DNA from: CAIODY01 sp046051225
GTDB taxonomy: Bacteria > Bacteroidota > Bacteroidia > Chitinophagales > CAIODY01
Assembly (NCBI GenBank): GCA_046051225.1
Contig: JBJOOR010000012.1
Span: 48,903-112,902 of the forward strand
Reading direction: 5' to 3'
DNA length: 64,000 nucleotides
Shown here in pieces: positions 9,506 through 18,108 of this stretch. The notes under the pieces are model-generated. The model had not been told where the DNA came from, ran no database searches, and was given only the letters and a program-made list of their open reading frames with translations. Every line of letters starts with the position of its first letter. Positions within the stretch are counted from its first letter, which is position 1. Both the position numbers and the translations under genes were made by a program.

Positions 9506-9530
9506 AGCGAAACCATTTTTTGATTTCGCT
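9506..9530 (-). terminator. Hairpin after prfB (copy 2 of identical 25-mer)
   Basis: The same 25 nt as at 9195-9219, with stem AGCGAAA/TTTCGCT, lies 36 nt past the prfB stop. The T run on the minus strand is poor here (TTGCTTTAG), so termination may be weak and let DUF2442 be read from prfB. Confidence 0.5.
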
Positions 9531-9565
9531 TTTCTTAGTACTATCTCAATACTAAATACTCAAGT

Positions 9566-10655
9566 CTAATTACTTTCTGCTTCCATCATTAAAAATGCTT
9601 TAATAAAGGGTTGCAAATCGCCATCCAAAACGGGTTGTACATTGCCTACTTCAAAATCTGTTCGGTGGTCTTTAATTAATTTATAAGGATGTAAAACATA
9701 ACTTCTAATCTGACTTCCCCATTCTATTTTTTTCTTAGTTGAATTCATCTTGTCACGTTCTTCATTTTGCTTTCTTATTTCTAATTCATACAATTGGCTT
9801 TTCAACATTTTCATTGCCAATTCTTTATTGCCCAGCTGCGATCTATCAGCTTGGCAAACCACCACAATGCCCGTAGGTATATGCGTTAGCTGCACTTTTG
9901 TTTCTACTTTATTTACATTCTGCCCACCTGCGCCGCCGCTTCGTGATGTTTGAATTTGAATATCGGCAGGCTTAATTTCAATCTCAATTGTATCATCAAC
10001 AATAGGGTACACAAACACACTTACAAACGATGTATGTCGCCGAGCATTTGAATCAAACGGACTGATACGAACCAAGCGATGAACACCACTTTCGGCTTTT
10101 AAAAAACCGTATGCAAATGCGCCATCAATTTCTAATGTAATAGATTTTATACCAGCCACATCGCCATCGGTTCTTTCAACTTCGCTTATTTTAAAATTTT
10201 GTTTTTCGGCATATTTAAGATACATACGCATTAGCATACTTGCCCAATCACAACTCTCGGTACCACCTGCACCCGAATTGATGGTAAGCACAGCGCCCAA
10301 CGAATCTTCGGGCTTATTTAATGTAGCTTTAAATTCTAAATCATCCACTTCGCTTACGGCGTTTTTGTATTGTGCCTCTACATCGGCTTCGGTAGATTCG
10401 CCCATGTCTAAAAACTCTTGCAATACACCACAATCTTCTACAGCATTATCTGTTTGCTTAAAAGCATTAATCCAAAATAATTCAGTTTTGATAGATTTCA
10501 TGATGGTTTCAGCACGTTTTGGGTCGTCCCAAAAATTGGCTGAAAGTGTAAGTGCCTCTTCTTGTCGGTGTTTTTCTAATCGGTTATCGATGTCAAAGAA
10601 ACCGCTTTAAAGCTGCGGTACGCTCCCTAAGGGTCTTCAAATTATCAGTAGTCAT
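9566..10655 (-). CDS. prfB: Peptide chain release factor 2, programmed +1 frameshift
   Basis: RF2 recognises UAA and UGA stops and triggers peptide release. The gene starts at the ATG at 10655, reads 20 codons ending in CTT, and meets an in-frame TGA at 10595-10593. The sequence CTTTGAC (10598-10592 on the minus strand) is the canonical RF2 frameshift site. Shifting +1 at CTT continues as DIDNRLEKHRQEE into the long frame, giving 362 residues, the normal RF2 length. The SPF anticodon-mimic tripeptide is at about residues 198-200, and the GGQ catalytic motif is at 243-245 (SGGAGGQNVNKVE). Frameshifting occurs when RF2 is scarce, so the gene autoregulates. No strong internal Shine-Dalgarno-like run lies at the usual 3-nt spacing before the slip site. 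Naive ORF calling from 10501 would lose 51 residues. Confidence 0.95.
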
Positions 10656-10968
10656 TATTTTTATTTAGGGCGCAAAGATAGATGTTGAAAAGCATTTAAT
10701 GATATAATAAATTAATAAAGAAATTAAAAATTGATTATTTCAAACTTTCAAAATCTAATGCTATTGCATAATACAAAGCCTAATCAAAAGTTTAATATAA
10801 ATAGTATTCTGCCTATGTAAAAAAAATGACCACCAAATGTTATTATGGGTAGTCTTTTTTTTTGCTCTTTTTTTTTGCTTTAAAGGCATCTGTAAAAAAA
10901 ATATTTTTTTTTCTTGAAAAAACTTCTAATTTCGTATCCTAACAATCAAAAATAATTATTCTAAAATC
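10656..10968. other. Intergenic 313 bp between divergent prfB and T9SS gene
   Basis: This AT-rich stretch holds the prfB -7 box. It also has an imperfect inverted repeat near 10828-10855 (GACCACC with GGGTAGTC, one mismatch) followed by a run of nine or more T. No gene-like ORF is visible. The promoter of the rightward gene is not obvious; TAATTTCG near 10928 is one mismatch from a -7 box. Confidence 0.5.
10673..10680 (-). promoter_or_regulatory. -7 box TATCTTTG of prfB
   Basis: The minus strand reads TATCTTTG, a perfect -7 box, 18 nt before the ATG at 10655. It places the transcript start just before that ATG and supports it as the true prfB start. Confidence 0.5.
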
Positions 10969-12936
10969 ATGAAAAAAGTACTACTCTTCTCTTTTTTTGT
11001 AGCGTCATTAATGGCGTCAATCAGTGCAAATGCACAAACAATTTTCTCGGAAAATTTCGATGGCTTAACAGCTCCAGGTTTACCAGCTAACTGGACACAA
11101 TGGAATGGCGATGGTTTAACTGTAAACACAGGATTAAGTAGTTATAATTTTGGTACTAATGCTTGGGTGTCAAGAACATTTACTGGCTCTACTGATGGTT
11201 ATATGTTTAGCACATCATGGTATTCGGCTGCTGGAACATCTAATGATTGGTTAATTTCGCCAGCTATTACAGGTGTAGTTTCAAACTCATGGTTATTATT
11301 TGATGCAGTAGCATTAGATGCTAACTTTCCTGATGGTTTTCAAGTAAAAATTTCAACTACAGGCAATAATCCAGCTACCGATTTTACAAGTGCTGCTGTA
11401 TTAACAGTAGCTGCTGAAAATGGAACTTGGACAACACATGCCATTGATTTATCGGCTTATGCAGGTTCAACAATTCATATTGCTATTATCAATAATAGTA
11501 ATGATAAATTTTTATTAGGATTGAATAACTTCATCATCAAAGTATTGCCAAGCGATGATTTGAATTTTCAAGCTATGACACCTGGTACAAGTGATTATCT
11601 TTCTTATGCTTTAGTAAACGGAAGTGTAAATGTATTTGGTCAAGTAAGAAACCAAGGTTCGAATACAGTTACTTCATTTAATTTAAAAATTGATGATGGT
11701 ATATCTGTAGCTACTTTTCCTCAAACACCTTCAATTGCTCCTTACCAAACTGCTATAATCAATGCTCAATACACTATGCCATCAATTGGTATGCATCCAG
11801 TAAAAGTTTGGGTTGAGTTATTAAATGATGTTGATAATTCGAATGATACATTGAAATCAGAATTTGGTGGTGCTTCTTTTACACCTACTCATCATATTGT
11901 ATTTGAAGAAGGAACAGGTACATGGTGTGGTTGGTGCCCACGTGGTGCTGTATTTATGGATTCAGTTCATAAAGCTAATAAAAATGAAGTTTATATTGCA
12001 GTTCATAATAGCAATACTGACCCAATGCAAATTCCTAATTACGATAATGGAATTACTAGTCTTCCTGGATTTGGTGGATTTCCAAGTGTAGTAATTGATA
12101 GAGCCGAAGTAATTGACCCAAGTCAAATGTTTACTGGATTTACTAACCATATTGCAGATTTTGGGGTAGCTGATTTATCATTAACAGCTACATTATCTGG
12201 AAATACAATTACAGCTCATGCATCAGCAAATTTTGCAATTGATGCTAATGCAAATCATGATTATCGTTTAGCATTTGTTGTTACAGAAGATAGAGTATTT
12301 CATCCTGGTGATACTGCTTATGCACAACATAACTATTATAGTTCAGCTTCTCAAAATCAACCTTTAGTTGGTGCTGGTCTTAATTGGCAAACAGAACCTG
12401 TTTATGTATCTACACATAAATTTCATTTTGATTATGTAGCTCGTTCAATTGATGGTAACAACTTTGGTGGTACACCAAGTTCATTGCCTTCGACAATTAC
12501 GCATGGTGCTACTTATAACCATACATTTACTTATACTATTCCTGCAGGAATGGATTCAACTAAAATACGTTTGGCTTTATTATTAGTAAGTAACAAATCT
12601 AAACAAGCTCAAAATGCAAGAGTAGTTGATTGGGTTAAAGCCGTTAAAACAGGTATGAGTGGTGTAATTGCAAACAACGAGTTTACAATGAGTATCTATC
12701 CTAATCCAGTTGTAAGCAGTTTAAATTTAGTAGTTGATATGAATGTTACTGATAATGTATCATATACAATAACTAATATTTTAGGACAAACTTTAGGACA
12801 AGAAAATTTAGGTGTATTATCTAATGGTTCAACCACAAATCATTCAGTTAATGTAGCTAATTTGCCTTCTGGAAATTACATTTTAACAGTTAAAACTTCA
12901 AAAGGAGTTTATACTAATAAATTCATTAAAGAATAA
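10969..12936 (+). CDS. Cleaved-adhesin/Omp28-like secreted protein with T9SS tail
   Basis: The 655-residue product has four parts. Residues 1-23 are a Sec signal ending NAQ. Residues about 25-190 form a cleaved-adhesin/choice-of-anchor J domain (FSENFDG...PANWTQWNGDG, then NDWLISPAI). A CARDB-like beta segment follows. An Omp28-related thioredoxin-like region carries CGWC at residues 320-323 in EEGTGTWCGWCPRGAVFMD, with GFGGFPSVVIDR downstream as the cis-Pro-like loop. The last 80 residues are a type A T9SS domain (SIYPNPVVSSLNLVV to YTNKFIKE). The CxxC site suggests thiol chemistry outside the cell, which is inference. A strong hairpin terminator follows 14 bp after the stop. Confidence 0.88.
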   Translation: MKKVLLFSFFVASLMASISANAQTIFSENFDGLTAPGLPANWTQWNGDGLTVNTGLSSYNFGTNAWVSRTFTGSTDGYMFSTSWYSAAGTSNDWLISPAITGVVSNSWLLFDAVALDANFPDGFQVKISTTGNNPATDFTSAAVLTVAAENGTWTTHAIDLSAYAGSTIHIAIINNSNDKFLLGLNNFIIKVLPSDDLNFQAMTPGTSDYLSYALVNGSVNVFGQVRNQGSNTVTSFNLKIDDGISVATFPQTPSIAPYQTAIINAQYTMPSIGMHPVKVWVELLNDVDNSNDTLKSEFGGASFTPTHHIVFEEGTGTWCGWCPRGAVFMDSVHKANKNEVYIAVHNSNTDPMQIPNYDNGITSLPGFGGFPSVVIDRAEVIDPSQMFTGFTNHIADFGVADLSLTATLSGNTITAHASANFAIDANANHDYRLAFVVTEDRVFHPGDTAYAQHNYYSSASQNQPLVGAGLNWQTEPVYVSTHKFHFDYVARSIDGNNFGGTPSSLPSTITHGATYNHTFTYTIPAGMDSTKIRLALLLVSNKSKQAQNARVVDWVKAVKTGMSGVIANNEFTMSIYPNPVVSSLNLVVDMNVTDNVSYTITNILGQTLGQENLGVLSNGSTTNHSVNVANLPSGNYILTVKTSKGVYTNKFIKE

Positions 12937-12950
12937 TTTTTCTGAATTAC

Positions 12951-12989
12951 AAAAAAGGCACAACAAATATTTGTTGTGCCTTTTTTTGT
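12951..12989 (+). terminator. Rho-independent terminator, overlaps next promoter
   Basis: A perfect hairpin GGCACAACAAA/TTTGTTGTGCC is flanked by A6 and T7. The end of the T run overlaps the TTG -33 box (12988-12990) of the next gene. Confidence 0.9.
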
Positions 12990-13017
12990 TTATTCTAAAA
13001 TCCAATCTATATTTGAA
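12988..13017 (+). promoter_or_regulatory. Bacteroidota promoter of the 231-aa T9SS gene
   Basis: TTG at 12988, a 19-nt spacer and TATATTTG at 13010-13017 match the consensus perfectly. Transcription would start near 13024, seven nt before the ATG at 13031. The in-frame codon at 12971 therefore lies upstream of the transcript. Confidence 0.75.
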
Positions 13018-13030
13018 AAAATATTTAATC

Positions 13031-13726
13031 ATGAAAAAAATATTACTTACATTTTCTTTAATAATTAGTTGCTATGCAGTAACATTTGCACAATCATTTT
13101 CATTGCAAGATACCGTTGAAAACGTTAGTGGTACTTTATGTACAACTTCTGCCCATGGCGATTTTAAAGTATATAACACAGGCAACACACCCGATACTTT
13201 ATCATGGTCAAGAGCATTTGAAAATAATTGGCCATCAGCATGGACAGTAGCCACTTGCGATAATAATGGCTGTTATTCAAGCAGTGTTGTTAAAATGACT
13301 TTTATTGTTGCACCTGGTGATTCGGCAACTATATCAATGACTATATCAACAAATGGAGTGGCTGGCAATGGTGTAATTTCTACTAATATTAGTAAAGTAG
13401 GTTCAAGTACTTCAGTTAAAAACAGAATGAAGGCAGTTGTTACAGCTTGTACAAACATAGGTATTAATGAAAATAAATTATCCGATATTAAATTTTATCC
13501 ATCACCATTTCAATCAAATTTAAATGTTCAATTAAATAATAATTCAGCTGCTAAATCTATTGAGTTTTATAATTTAATTGGCTCGTTGGTATACAAGCAA
13601 GAAATAAATTCGAATGATGATTTTATTTCAGTAAATGCTAGTTCATTGCCAAAAGGATTATACTTTGTATCGTTATTAGATGCAAATAGAAAAGTAATTT
13701 TAAGCAAACGTGTAGAAAAAAATTAA
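13031..13726 (+). CDS. Small secreted protein with T9SS type A tail
   Basis: From the ATG at 13031 the product is 231 residues with a textbook Sec signal ending TFAQ at about residue 21. The frame is open 20 codons further upstream, but those codons lie in the terminator and promoter, so this start is preferred. The middle (about residues 25-140) is a beta-rich segment with four Cys and phrases such as HGDFKVYNTGNTPDTLSW and FIVAPGDSATISM. It resembles Ig-like choice-of-anchor or DUF1573-type folds. The last 75 residues are a T9SS type A domain (KFYPSPFQSNLNV to KVILSKRVEKN). It is flanked by its own promoter and terminator, so it is a monocistronic unit. Function is unknown. Confidence 0.85.
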   Translation: MKKILLTFSLIISCYAVTFAQSFSLQDTVENVSGTLCTTSAHGDFKVYNTGNTPDTLSWSRAFENNWPSAWTVATCDNNGCYSSSVVKMTFIVAPGDSATISMTISTNGVAGNGVISTNISKVGSSTSVKNRMKAVVTACTNIGINENKLSDIKFYPSPFQSNLNVQLNNNSAAKSIEFYNLIGSLVYKQEINSNDDFISVNASSLPKGLYFVSLLDANRKVILSKRVEKN

Positions 13727-13740
13727 TTCTATTTAAAATA

Positions 13741-13778
13741 AAAAAAGCCGTCTCAATTGTTTGAGACGGCTTTTTTTT
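13741..13778 (+). terminator. Rho-independent terminator
   Basis: A perfect GCCGTCTCAA/TTGAGACGGC stem flanked by A6 and T8 lies 14 bp after the stop of the 231-residue T9SS protein. Confidence 0.92.
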
Positions 13779-13857
13779 ATTGCTAACATTTTATCAAATA
13801 TTAGTATTACAAAATAAAAATGTTGAAATTCGCCTTTCATTTTTAAATCACACAATA

Positions 13858-14793
13858 ATGTATTCAATAGCTATACACGGCGGCGCTGGAATTGTAACTC
13901 GTCAAACCATTTCCGAACACGATGACCCATTATTCAGACAAGGATTAAATGAAGCTTTAACAAAAGCCGAATCAGTTTTAAAAGCTGGCAAAAGCGCATT
14001 AGATGCCGTAGAAACAGCTGTAAAATGTTTAGAAGATAATCCATTATTTAATGCTGGCAAAGGCGCTGTATATACTAAAAAAGGAATTCATGAGTTGGAT
14101 GCTAGTATAATGGATGGTAAAACATTGCAAGCTGGTGCAATTACAGGTGTACGAAATGTAAAAAATCCTGTATCTCTTGCCCGAATGGTAATGGAGCAAA
14201 GTGGGCATGTATTGCTTAGTGGCAAAGGCGCAAACGATTTTGCATTAAAAGTAAAAGTGCCAATGGAGTCGGATGATTATTTTTATACTAAATCAAGATA
14301 CGACCAATGGTTAAAAGTACGGCATACAGATTTTTACCATCTTGATCATATTGGAGATGAAACACCCGATAGAAAGTTTGGAACAGTGGGCGCAGTTGCA
14401 TTAGATATACATGGGAATTTAGCCGCCGCCACAAGTACAGGTGGAATGATAAATAAACAATTTGGCAGAGTGGGCGACAGTCCTTTGATTGGCGCAGGTA
14501 CTTATGCCAATAACAATACTTGTGCAATAAGTTGCACTGGGCATGGCGAACATTTTATACGAATGGTTGCATCGTATGATGTATCATGTTTAATAGAATA
14601 TAAAAATTTTAGCTTACAACAAGCCGTTGAAAAAGTGGTGTTAGAAAAACTGAAAAATGCTGGTGCCGAAGGCGGAATGATTGCCGTTGATACTAAAGAA
14701 AATATTGCTTTAGTTTTTAATTCGCTTGGAATGCACCGTGGTAGCATATCATCGGGAAGCAAAAAATATATTGCATTATATGGCGACGAATAA
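13858..14793 (+). CDS. Isoaspartyl peptidase/L-asparaginase
   Basis: This is an N-terminal-nucleophile hydrolase of the plant-type asparaginase family. It cleaves isoaspartyl dipeptides and L-asparagine. The start at 13858 gives 312 residues beginning MYSIAIHGGAG, the family's typical N-terminus; the in-frame TTG at 13780 lies in the preceding terminator. The self-cleavage site is the Gly-Thr bond in DRKFGTVGAVALD, freeing Thr176 as nucleophile. The substrate-binding GNLAAATSTGG and a GAGTYANN stretch follow. It is the first gene of a five-gene operon with a DUF4340 lipoprotein, gldB, an ABC permease and a helicase. No signal peptide is visible, so it is likely cytosolic. Confidence 0.92.
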   Translation: MYSIAIHGGAGIVTRQTISEHDDPLFRQGLNEALTKAESVLKAGKSALDAVETAVKCLEDNPLFNAGKGAVYTKKGIHELDASIMDGKTLQAGAITGVRNVKNPVSLARMVMEQSGHVLLSGKGANDFALKVKVPMESDDYFYTKSRYDQWLKVRHTDFYHLDHIGDETPDRKFGTVGAVALDIHGNLAAATSTGGMINKQFGRVGDSPLIGAGTYANNNTCAISCTGHGEHFIRMVASYDVSCLIEYKNFSLQQAVEKVVLEKLKNAGAEGGMIAVDTKENIALVFNSLGMHRGSISSGSKKYIALYGDE

Positions 14794-14815
14794 ATTGATG
14801 ACCAAGAAATTAAAA

Positions 14816-15811
14816 ATGAAAAACACAAAAAAAATAATTGTAGTAATTGGGCTATTCTTCTGCACACTATTTTTTCATTCCTGCAAATGGATGAACAATA
14901 AAGATGATGATACAAATTTTGCTGTAAGCGATACAGCATCTATTCAAAAAATATTTATTGCAGATAAAGCAAATCACAAAATTATTTTAATTCGAGAAAA
15001 AAATAATTGGAAGGTAAATGGCAAATATATTGTTAGAAACGATGCTATAAGCCTTTTGCTGCAAGGCATTCACGATATTCATGTAAACAGACCCGTTTCT
15101 ATTAAAGAACACAATGGTGTAGTAAAAGAAATGGCATCAACTGGTATTAAAGTTAAAATATTTGGAAAAAATGATGAGCTATTAAATGCTTATTACATTG
15201 GTTCAATTGCAAAAGATTATCAGGGCAATTATTTTTTAAAAGAAGGAAGCGAACAACCTTATTTGGTTGAAATACCTGGTTTTGAAGGCGAAGTAAGTGT
15301 TAGATATATTGTAGATGAATTAGATTGGCGAACAAAAAATATTACACAAATAAAACCAGCTGATATAAAAACTGTTTCGGTAATTTATTTTGATGAACGA
15401 AAAGATGAATCATTTAGCATTGCGCCGCTAAATTTAAACGAATATAAAATGATGCCCGACAAAGGCAAAACGGACGCAAAAAAATGTTTCGAACTTTTTT
15501 CAGCATTCAGAAATTTAAATGCACTAGCGTTTACCTTGCCCATAGCCGAAACAGATACTTTCAAAAAAATTCGTCCGTTTGCAATGATTGAAATTATAGG
15601 AAGCGACAATAAAAAGCAAACCATTGAATTGGTGCATGGTCCATTAAGCAGAAGAAGTAAAAAACAATTTGATGCATTTGGTAAACCCATGCGTTTTGAT
15701 GAAGAAAATTATTTTGCATGGATTAATAATCATACCGATTTTATTAAAGTGCAAGATTTTGCTCTTCGTAATATTTTAAAAACAAAAGAATATTATTTAT
15801 TAAAACAATAG
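14816..15811 (+). CDS. DUF4340 domain lipoprotein
   Basis: The product is about 332 residues, starting at MKNTKK (14816); an alternative ATG at 14798 adds six residues. Residues 1-20 are a signal ending in a lipobox-like FHSC, suggesting acylation and membrane anchoring. The body matches DUF4340: repeated segments where a residue pair around WKVNG is followed by a short helix DAISLLLQGI, and a later ELDWRTKNI. DUF4340 proteins often lie next to gliding-associated ABC transporter genes (Gld-type) in Bacteroidota. Here the neighbours are gldB and an FtsX-type permease, which fits that pattern. The gap to gldB is 9 bp. Confidence 0.8.
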   Translation: MKNTKKIIVVIGLFFCTLFFHSCKWMNNKDDDTNFAVSDTASIQKIFIADKANHKIILIREKNNWKVNGKYIVRNDAISLLLQGIHDIHVNRPVSIKEHNGVVKEMASTGIKVKIFGKNDELLNAYYIGSIAKDYQGNYFLKEGSEQPYLVEIPGFEGEVSVRYIVDELDWRTKNITQIKPADIKTVSVIYFDERKDESFSIAPLNLNEYKMMPDKGKTDAKKCFELFSAFRNLNALAFTLPIAETDTFKKIRPFAMIEIIGSDNKKQTIELVHGPLSRRSKKQFDAFGKPMRFDEENYFAWINNHTDFIKVQDFALRNILKTKEYYLLKQ

Positions 15812-15820
15812 ATCCTTATC

Positions 15821-16843
15821 ATGAAATTAAAATATTTAATTGTAGGGTTAATAGCTGTATGTTGGCTTTCAATAAGTGGTTGCAGTTGTAATAATGCACA
15901 AAAAAAAATTGATGAGCAAGTAGCAACAATTAAAGTTAGTTTAAAAATAAATAGATTCGATAACGAACTATTTGAATGTAATAAGCAAAATAATTTTGCA
16001 TTGTTACAAAAAAAATATCCCACATTTTTCAAAATGTACATTGAGCAAATTTTGCAAATTGGAAAGCTTAATGATTCGGTGGATTTAAAATTAAAAATGT
16101 TTTGCAACAATAAATCAATTGCCAGTTTGCATGATACAGTTCAAAAATATTATATCGATTTTTCGCCTTATCAAATTCAATTGCAAAAGGCATTTCAGTA
16201 TCATAAATATTATTTTCCGCAAAGCAAAATTCCATCGGTATATACATTTATAAGTGAATTTGGATATGGTGTAATTACTACCGATAGCACCTTAGCCATT
16301 GGATTAGATATGTTTTTAGGCGAACAATATCCTTACTATGTATCATTGGGTTTTCCAAATTTTATTATTCAAAAATGTAATGCAAAAAATATTGTACCAT
16401 CGGCAATGAAAGCTTGGGGGCAATCACTTATCCCCGAAAATAATTCGAGAAAAAAATTAATTGATAGAATGATTAATGCAGGAAAAACAATGTATTATTT
16501 AGATAAAGTTTTGCCTCAAACCCCCGATTCTATTAAGATTGGATATTCAACCATACAGTTGATGTGGTGCGAATATAATGAGTTTAAAATTTGGGAATAT
16601 TTTGTAAAACATAATTTATTGTATTCAACAGATATGATGGAAGTAAGCCACTATATTGGCGATTCGCCCGTAACACCTGGTATGCCACCCGATGCACCTG
16701 GCAATATTGGCACGTGGGTGGGATGGCAAATTGTAAAGGAATATATGGATAGAAATCCAAACCTATCCGTGCAACAATTAATGAATGAAACCGATGGGCA
16801 AAAAATTTTAGAACAAAGTAAATACAAGCCCAAGAAAAAATAA
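15821..16843 (+). CDS. gldB: Gliding motility lipoprotein GldB
   Basis: GldB is a lipoprotein required for gliding in Flavobacterium and is common in Bacteroidota. The 340-residue product has a lipoprotein signal (ISGC at about residue 21) and the strongly conserved C-terminal block DSPVTPGMPPDAPGNIGTWV followed by GWQIVKEYM, ending with ILEQSKYKPKKK. The IGLDMFLGE and AMKAWGQSLIP segments also agree with the family. It sits in the asparaginase-DUF4340-gldB-permease operon with 9 bp and 5 bp gaps. Its molecular activity is not known even in model species. Presence of gldB does not prove gliding, since non-motile relatives keep it. Confidence 0.9.
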   Translation: MKLKYLIVGLIAVCWLSISGCSCNNAQKKIDEQVATIKVSLKINRFDNELFECNKQNNFALLQKKYPTFFKMYIEQILQIGKLNDSVDLKLKMFCNNKSIASLHDTVQKYYIDFSPYQIQLQKAFQYHKYYFPQSKIPSVYTFISEFGYGVITTDSTLAIGLDMFLGEQYPYYVSLGFPNFIIQKCNAKNIVPSAMKAWGQSLIPENNSRKKLIDRMINAGKTMYYLDKVLPQTPDSIKIGYSTIQLMWCEYNEFKIWEYFVKHNLLYSTDMMEVSHYIGDSPVTPGMPPDAPGNIGTWVGWQIVKEYMDRNPNLSVQQLMNETDGQKILEQSKYKPKKK

Positions 16844-16848
16844 ATGAA

Positions 16849-18087
16849 ATGAAATTTTCGGAACAAATAAAATTAGCATTTCAATTTATTGTAAATAATA
16901 AATTACGAGCCACACTTACAGTAATCATCATTGCTTTAGGCATTACAGCATTGGTAGGAATTTTAACTGCTATTGATGGAATGGAAAATAGCATCAGCAA
17001 TTCATTTACAAATATGGGTGCTAACAGTTTTAGTTTGCGCAATAAAGAAATGGTGGTACACATGGGTGGCAGCAATAAAAAGCCCCGAGAATTCAGACCC
17101 ATTTCTTTTGATGAAGCCATTCATTTTAAATCACAATTTGAATTTCCAGCACAAGTTACCATGTCGGTACGATTAAGCCAGGTAGCTACTTTGGAGTATC
17201 AATCAGAAAAAACAAATCCGAATATTGGATTGATGGGAGTGGATGAAAATTATTTTAAAGTATCGGGTTATGATATTCAATTTGGAAGAAATTTTAGTAA
17301 AAATGAAATTGACGAAGGCGCATCTGTAGTGGTGTTAGGACGTGATGTAGCAACCAAATTATTCAAGAAACCTAAAAATGCAATTAATGAAATAATTAGT
17401 GTGGGTCATATTCAATATCGTGTTGTTGGGGTGTTGGCAAGCAAAGGCGTAAGTAGGTTTGTAAGCAGCGATAATAATGGATTTGTACCCGTGGTAAATG
17501 GCAAAAGAAGTTGGCCACTTTCATCAAAAGTATCTTATGTAATTACAGTTGGCGTTTCAAAATATCAATTGTTAAACCCTGCTGTAGCTGAGGCCGAAAG
17601 CCGATTTAGAATAATAAGAAAAACACCATTAGATATTGAAAATGATTTTGAAGTGATGCGTAGCGATGATTTAGCACATGAATTAATTAGCAATTTAAAA
17701 TACGTTACATGGGCTTGTGTTTTTATTGCCATCATTACATTGATTGGTGCAGCCATTGGATTGATGAATATTATGCTAGTAAGTGTAAGCGAACGAACTC
17801 GTGAAATAGGTATCAGTAAAGCAATTGGCGCTACTAACAAAATTATATTGCAACAATTTTTGTTAGAATCTATTTTGGTCTGTCAGATAGGTGGTTTGTT
17901 AGGTGTGTTATTAGGTTTAGGTATTGGCAATGCTGTATCGGCTATGATGGGCAGCAGTTTTTTTATACCTTGGTTATGGATAATTTTAGGCTTGATAATA
18001 TGTTTTGTAGTTGGAATTGCAGCAGGTATTTATCCTGCACTTACAGCTTCAAAGCTCAATCCTATTAATGCTTTGCGAAATGAATAA
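16849..18087 (+). CDS. MacB/FtsX-type ABC transporter permease
   Basis: The 412-residue protein has the MacB architecture. A transmembrane helix at about residues 18-40 (ATLTVIIIALGITALVGIL) is followed by a large periplasmic MacB_PCD domain (to about residue 280). The FtsX domain with three helices comes last (WACVFIAIITLIGAAIGLMN, then LGLGIGN, then LIICFVVGIAAGIYPA). The SERTREIGISKAIGAT cytoplasmic motif is diagnostic. No ATPase gene is adjacent, so its partner is elsewhere. The spacing of 5 bp from gldB means tight cotranscription. Such permeases use mechanotransmission to drive lipoprotein or peptide export; the substrate here is unknown. Confidence 0.9.
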   Translation: MKFSEQIKLAFQFIVNNKLRATLTVIIIALGITALVGILTAIDGMENSISNSFTNMGANSFSLRNKEMVVHMGGSNKKPREFRPISFDEAIHFKSQFEFPAQVTMSVRLSQVATLEYQSEKTNPNIGLMGVDENYFKVSGYDIQFGRNFSKNEIDEGASVVVLGRDVATKLFKKPKNAINEIISVGHIQYRVVGVLASKGVSRFVSSDNNGFVPVVNGKRSWPLSSKVSYVITVGVSKYQLLNPAVAEAESRFRIIRKTPLDIENDFEVMRSDDLAHELISNLKYVTWACVFIAIITLIGAAIGLMNIMLVSVSERTREIGISKAIGATNKIILQQFLLESILVCQIGGLLGVLLGLGIGNAVSAMMGSSFFIPWLWIILGLIICFVVGIAAGIYPALTASKLNPINALRNE

Positions 18088-18108
18088 ATAATTTATCGAA
18101 ATAATTAT

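Noticed and set aside
9566..10501. prfB as an N-terminally truncated or broken gene
   Set aside because: The CTTTGAC slip site and upstream ATG give a full-length RF2, so the in-frame TGA is programmed.
10278..10610. 110-residue frame opposite prfB
   Set aside because: It is antisense to the conserved prfB coding sequence and has no domain or promoter.
10828..10868. Terminator in the gap before the 10969 gene
   Set aside because: The stem has a mismatch after three pairs and no gene ends there; only the T run is terminator-like.
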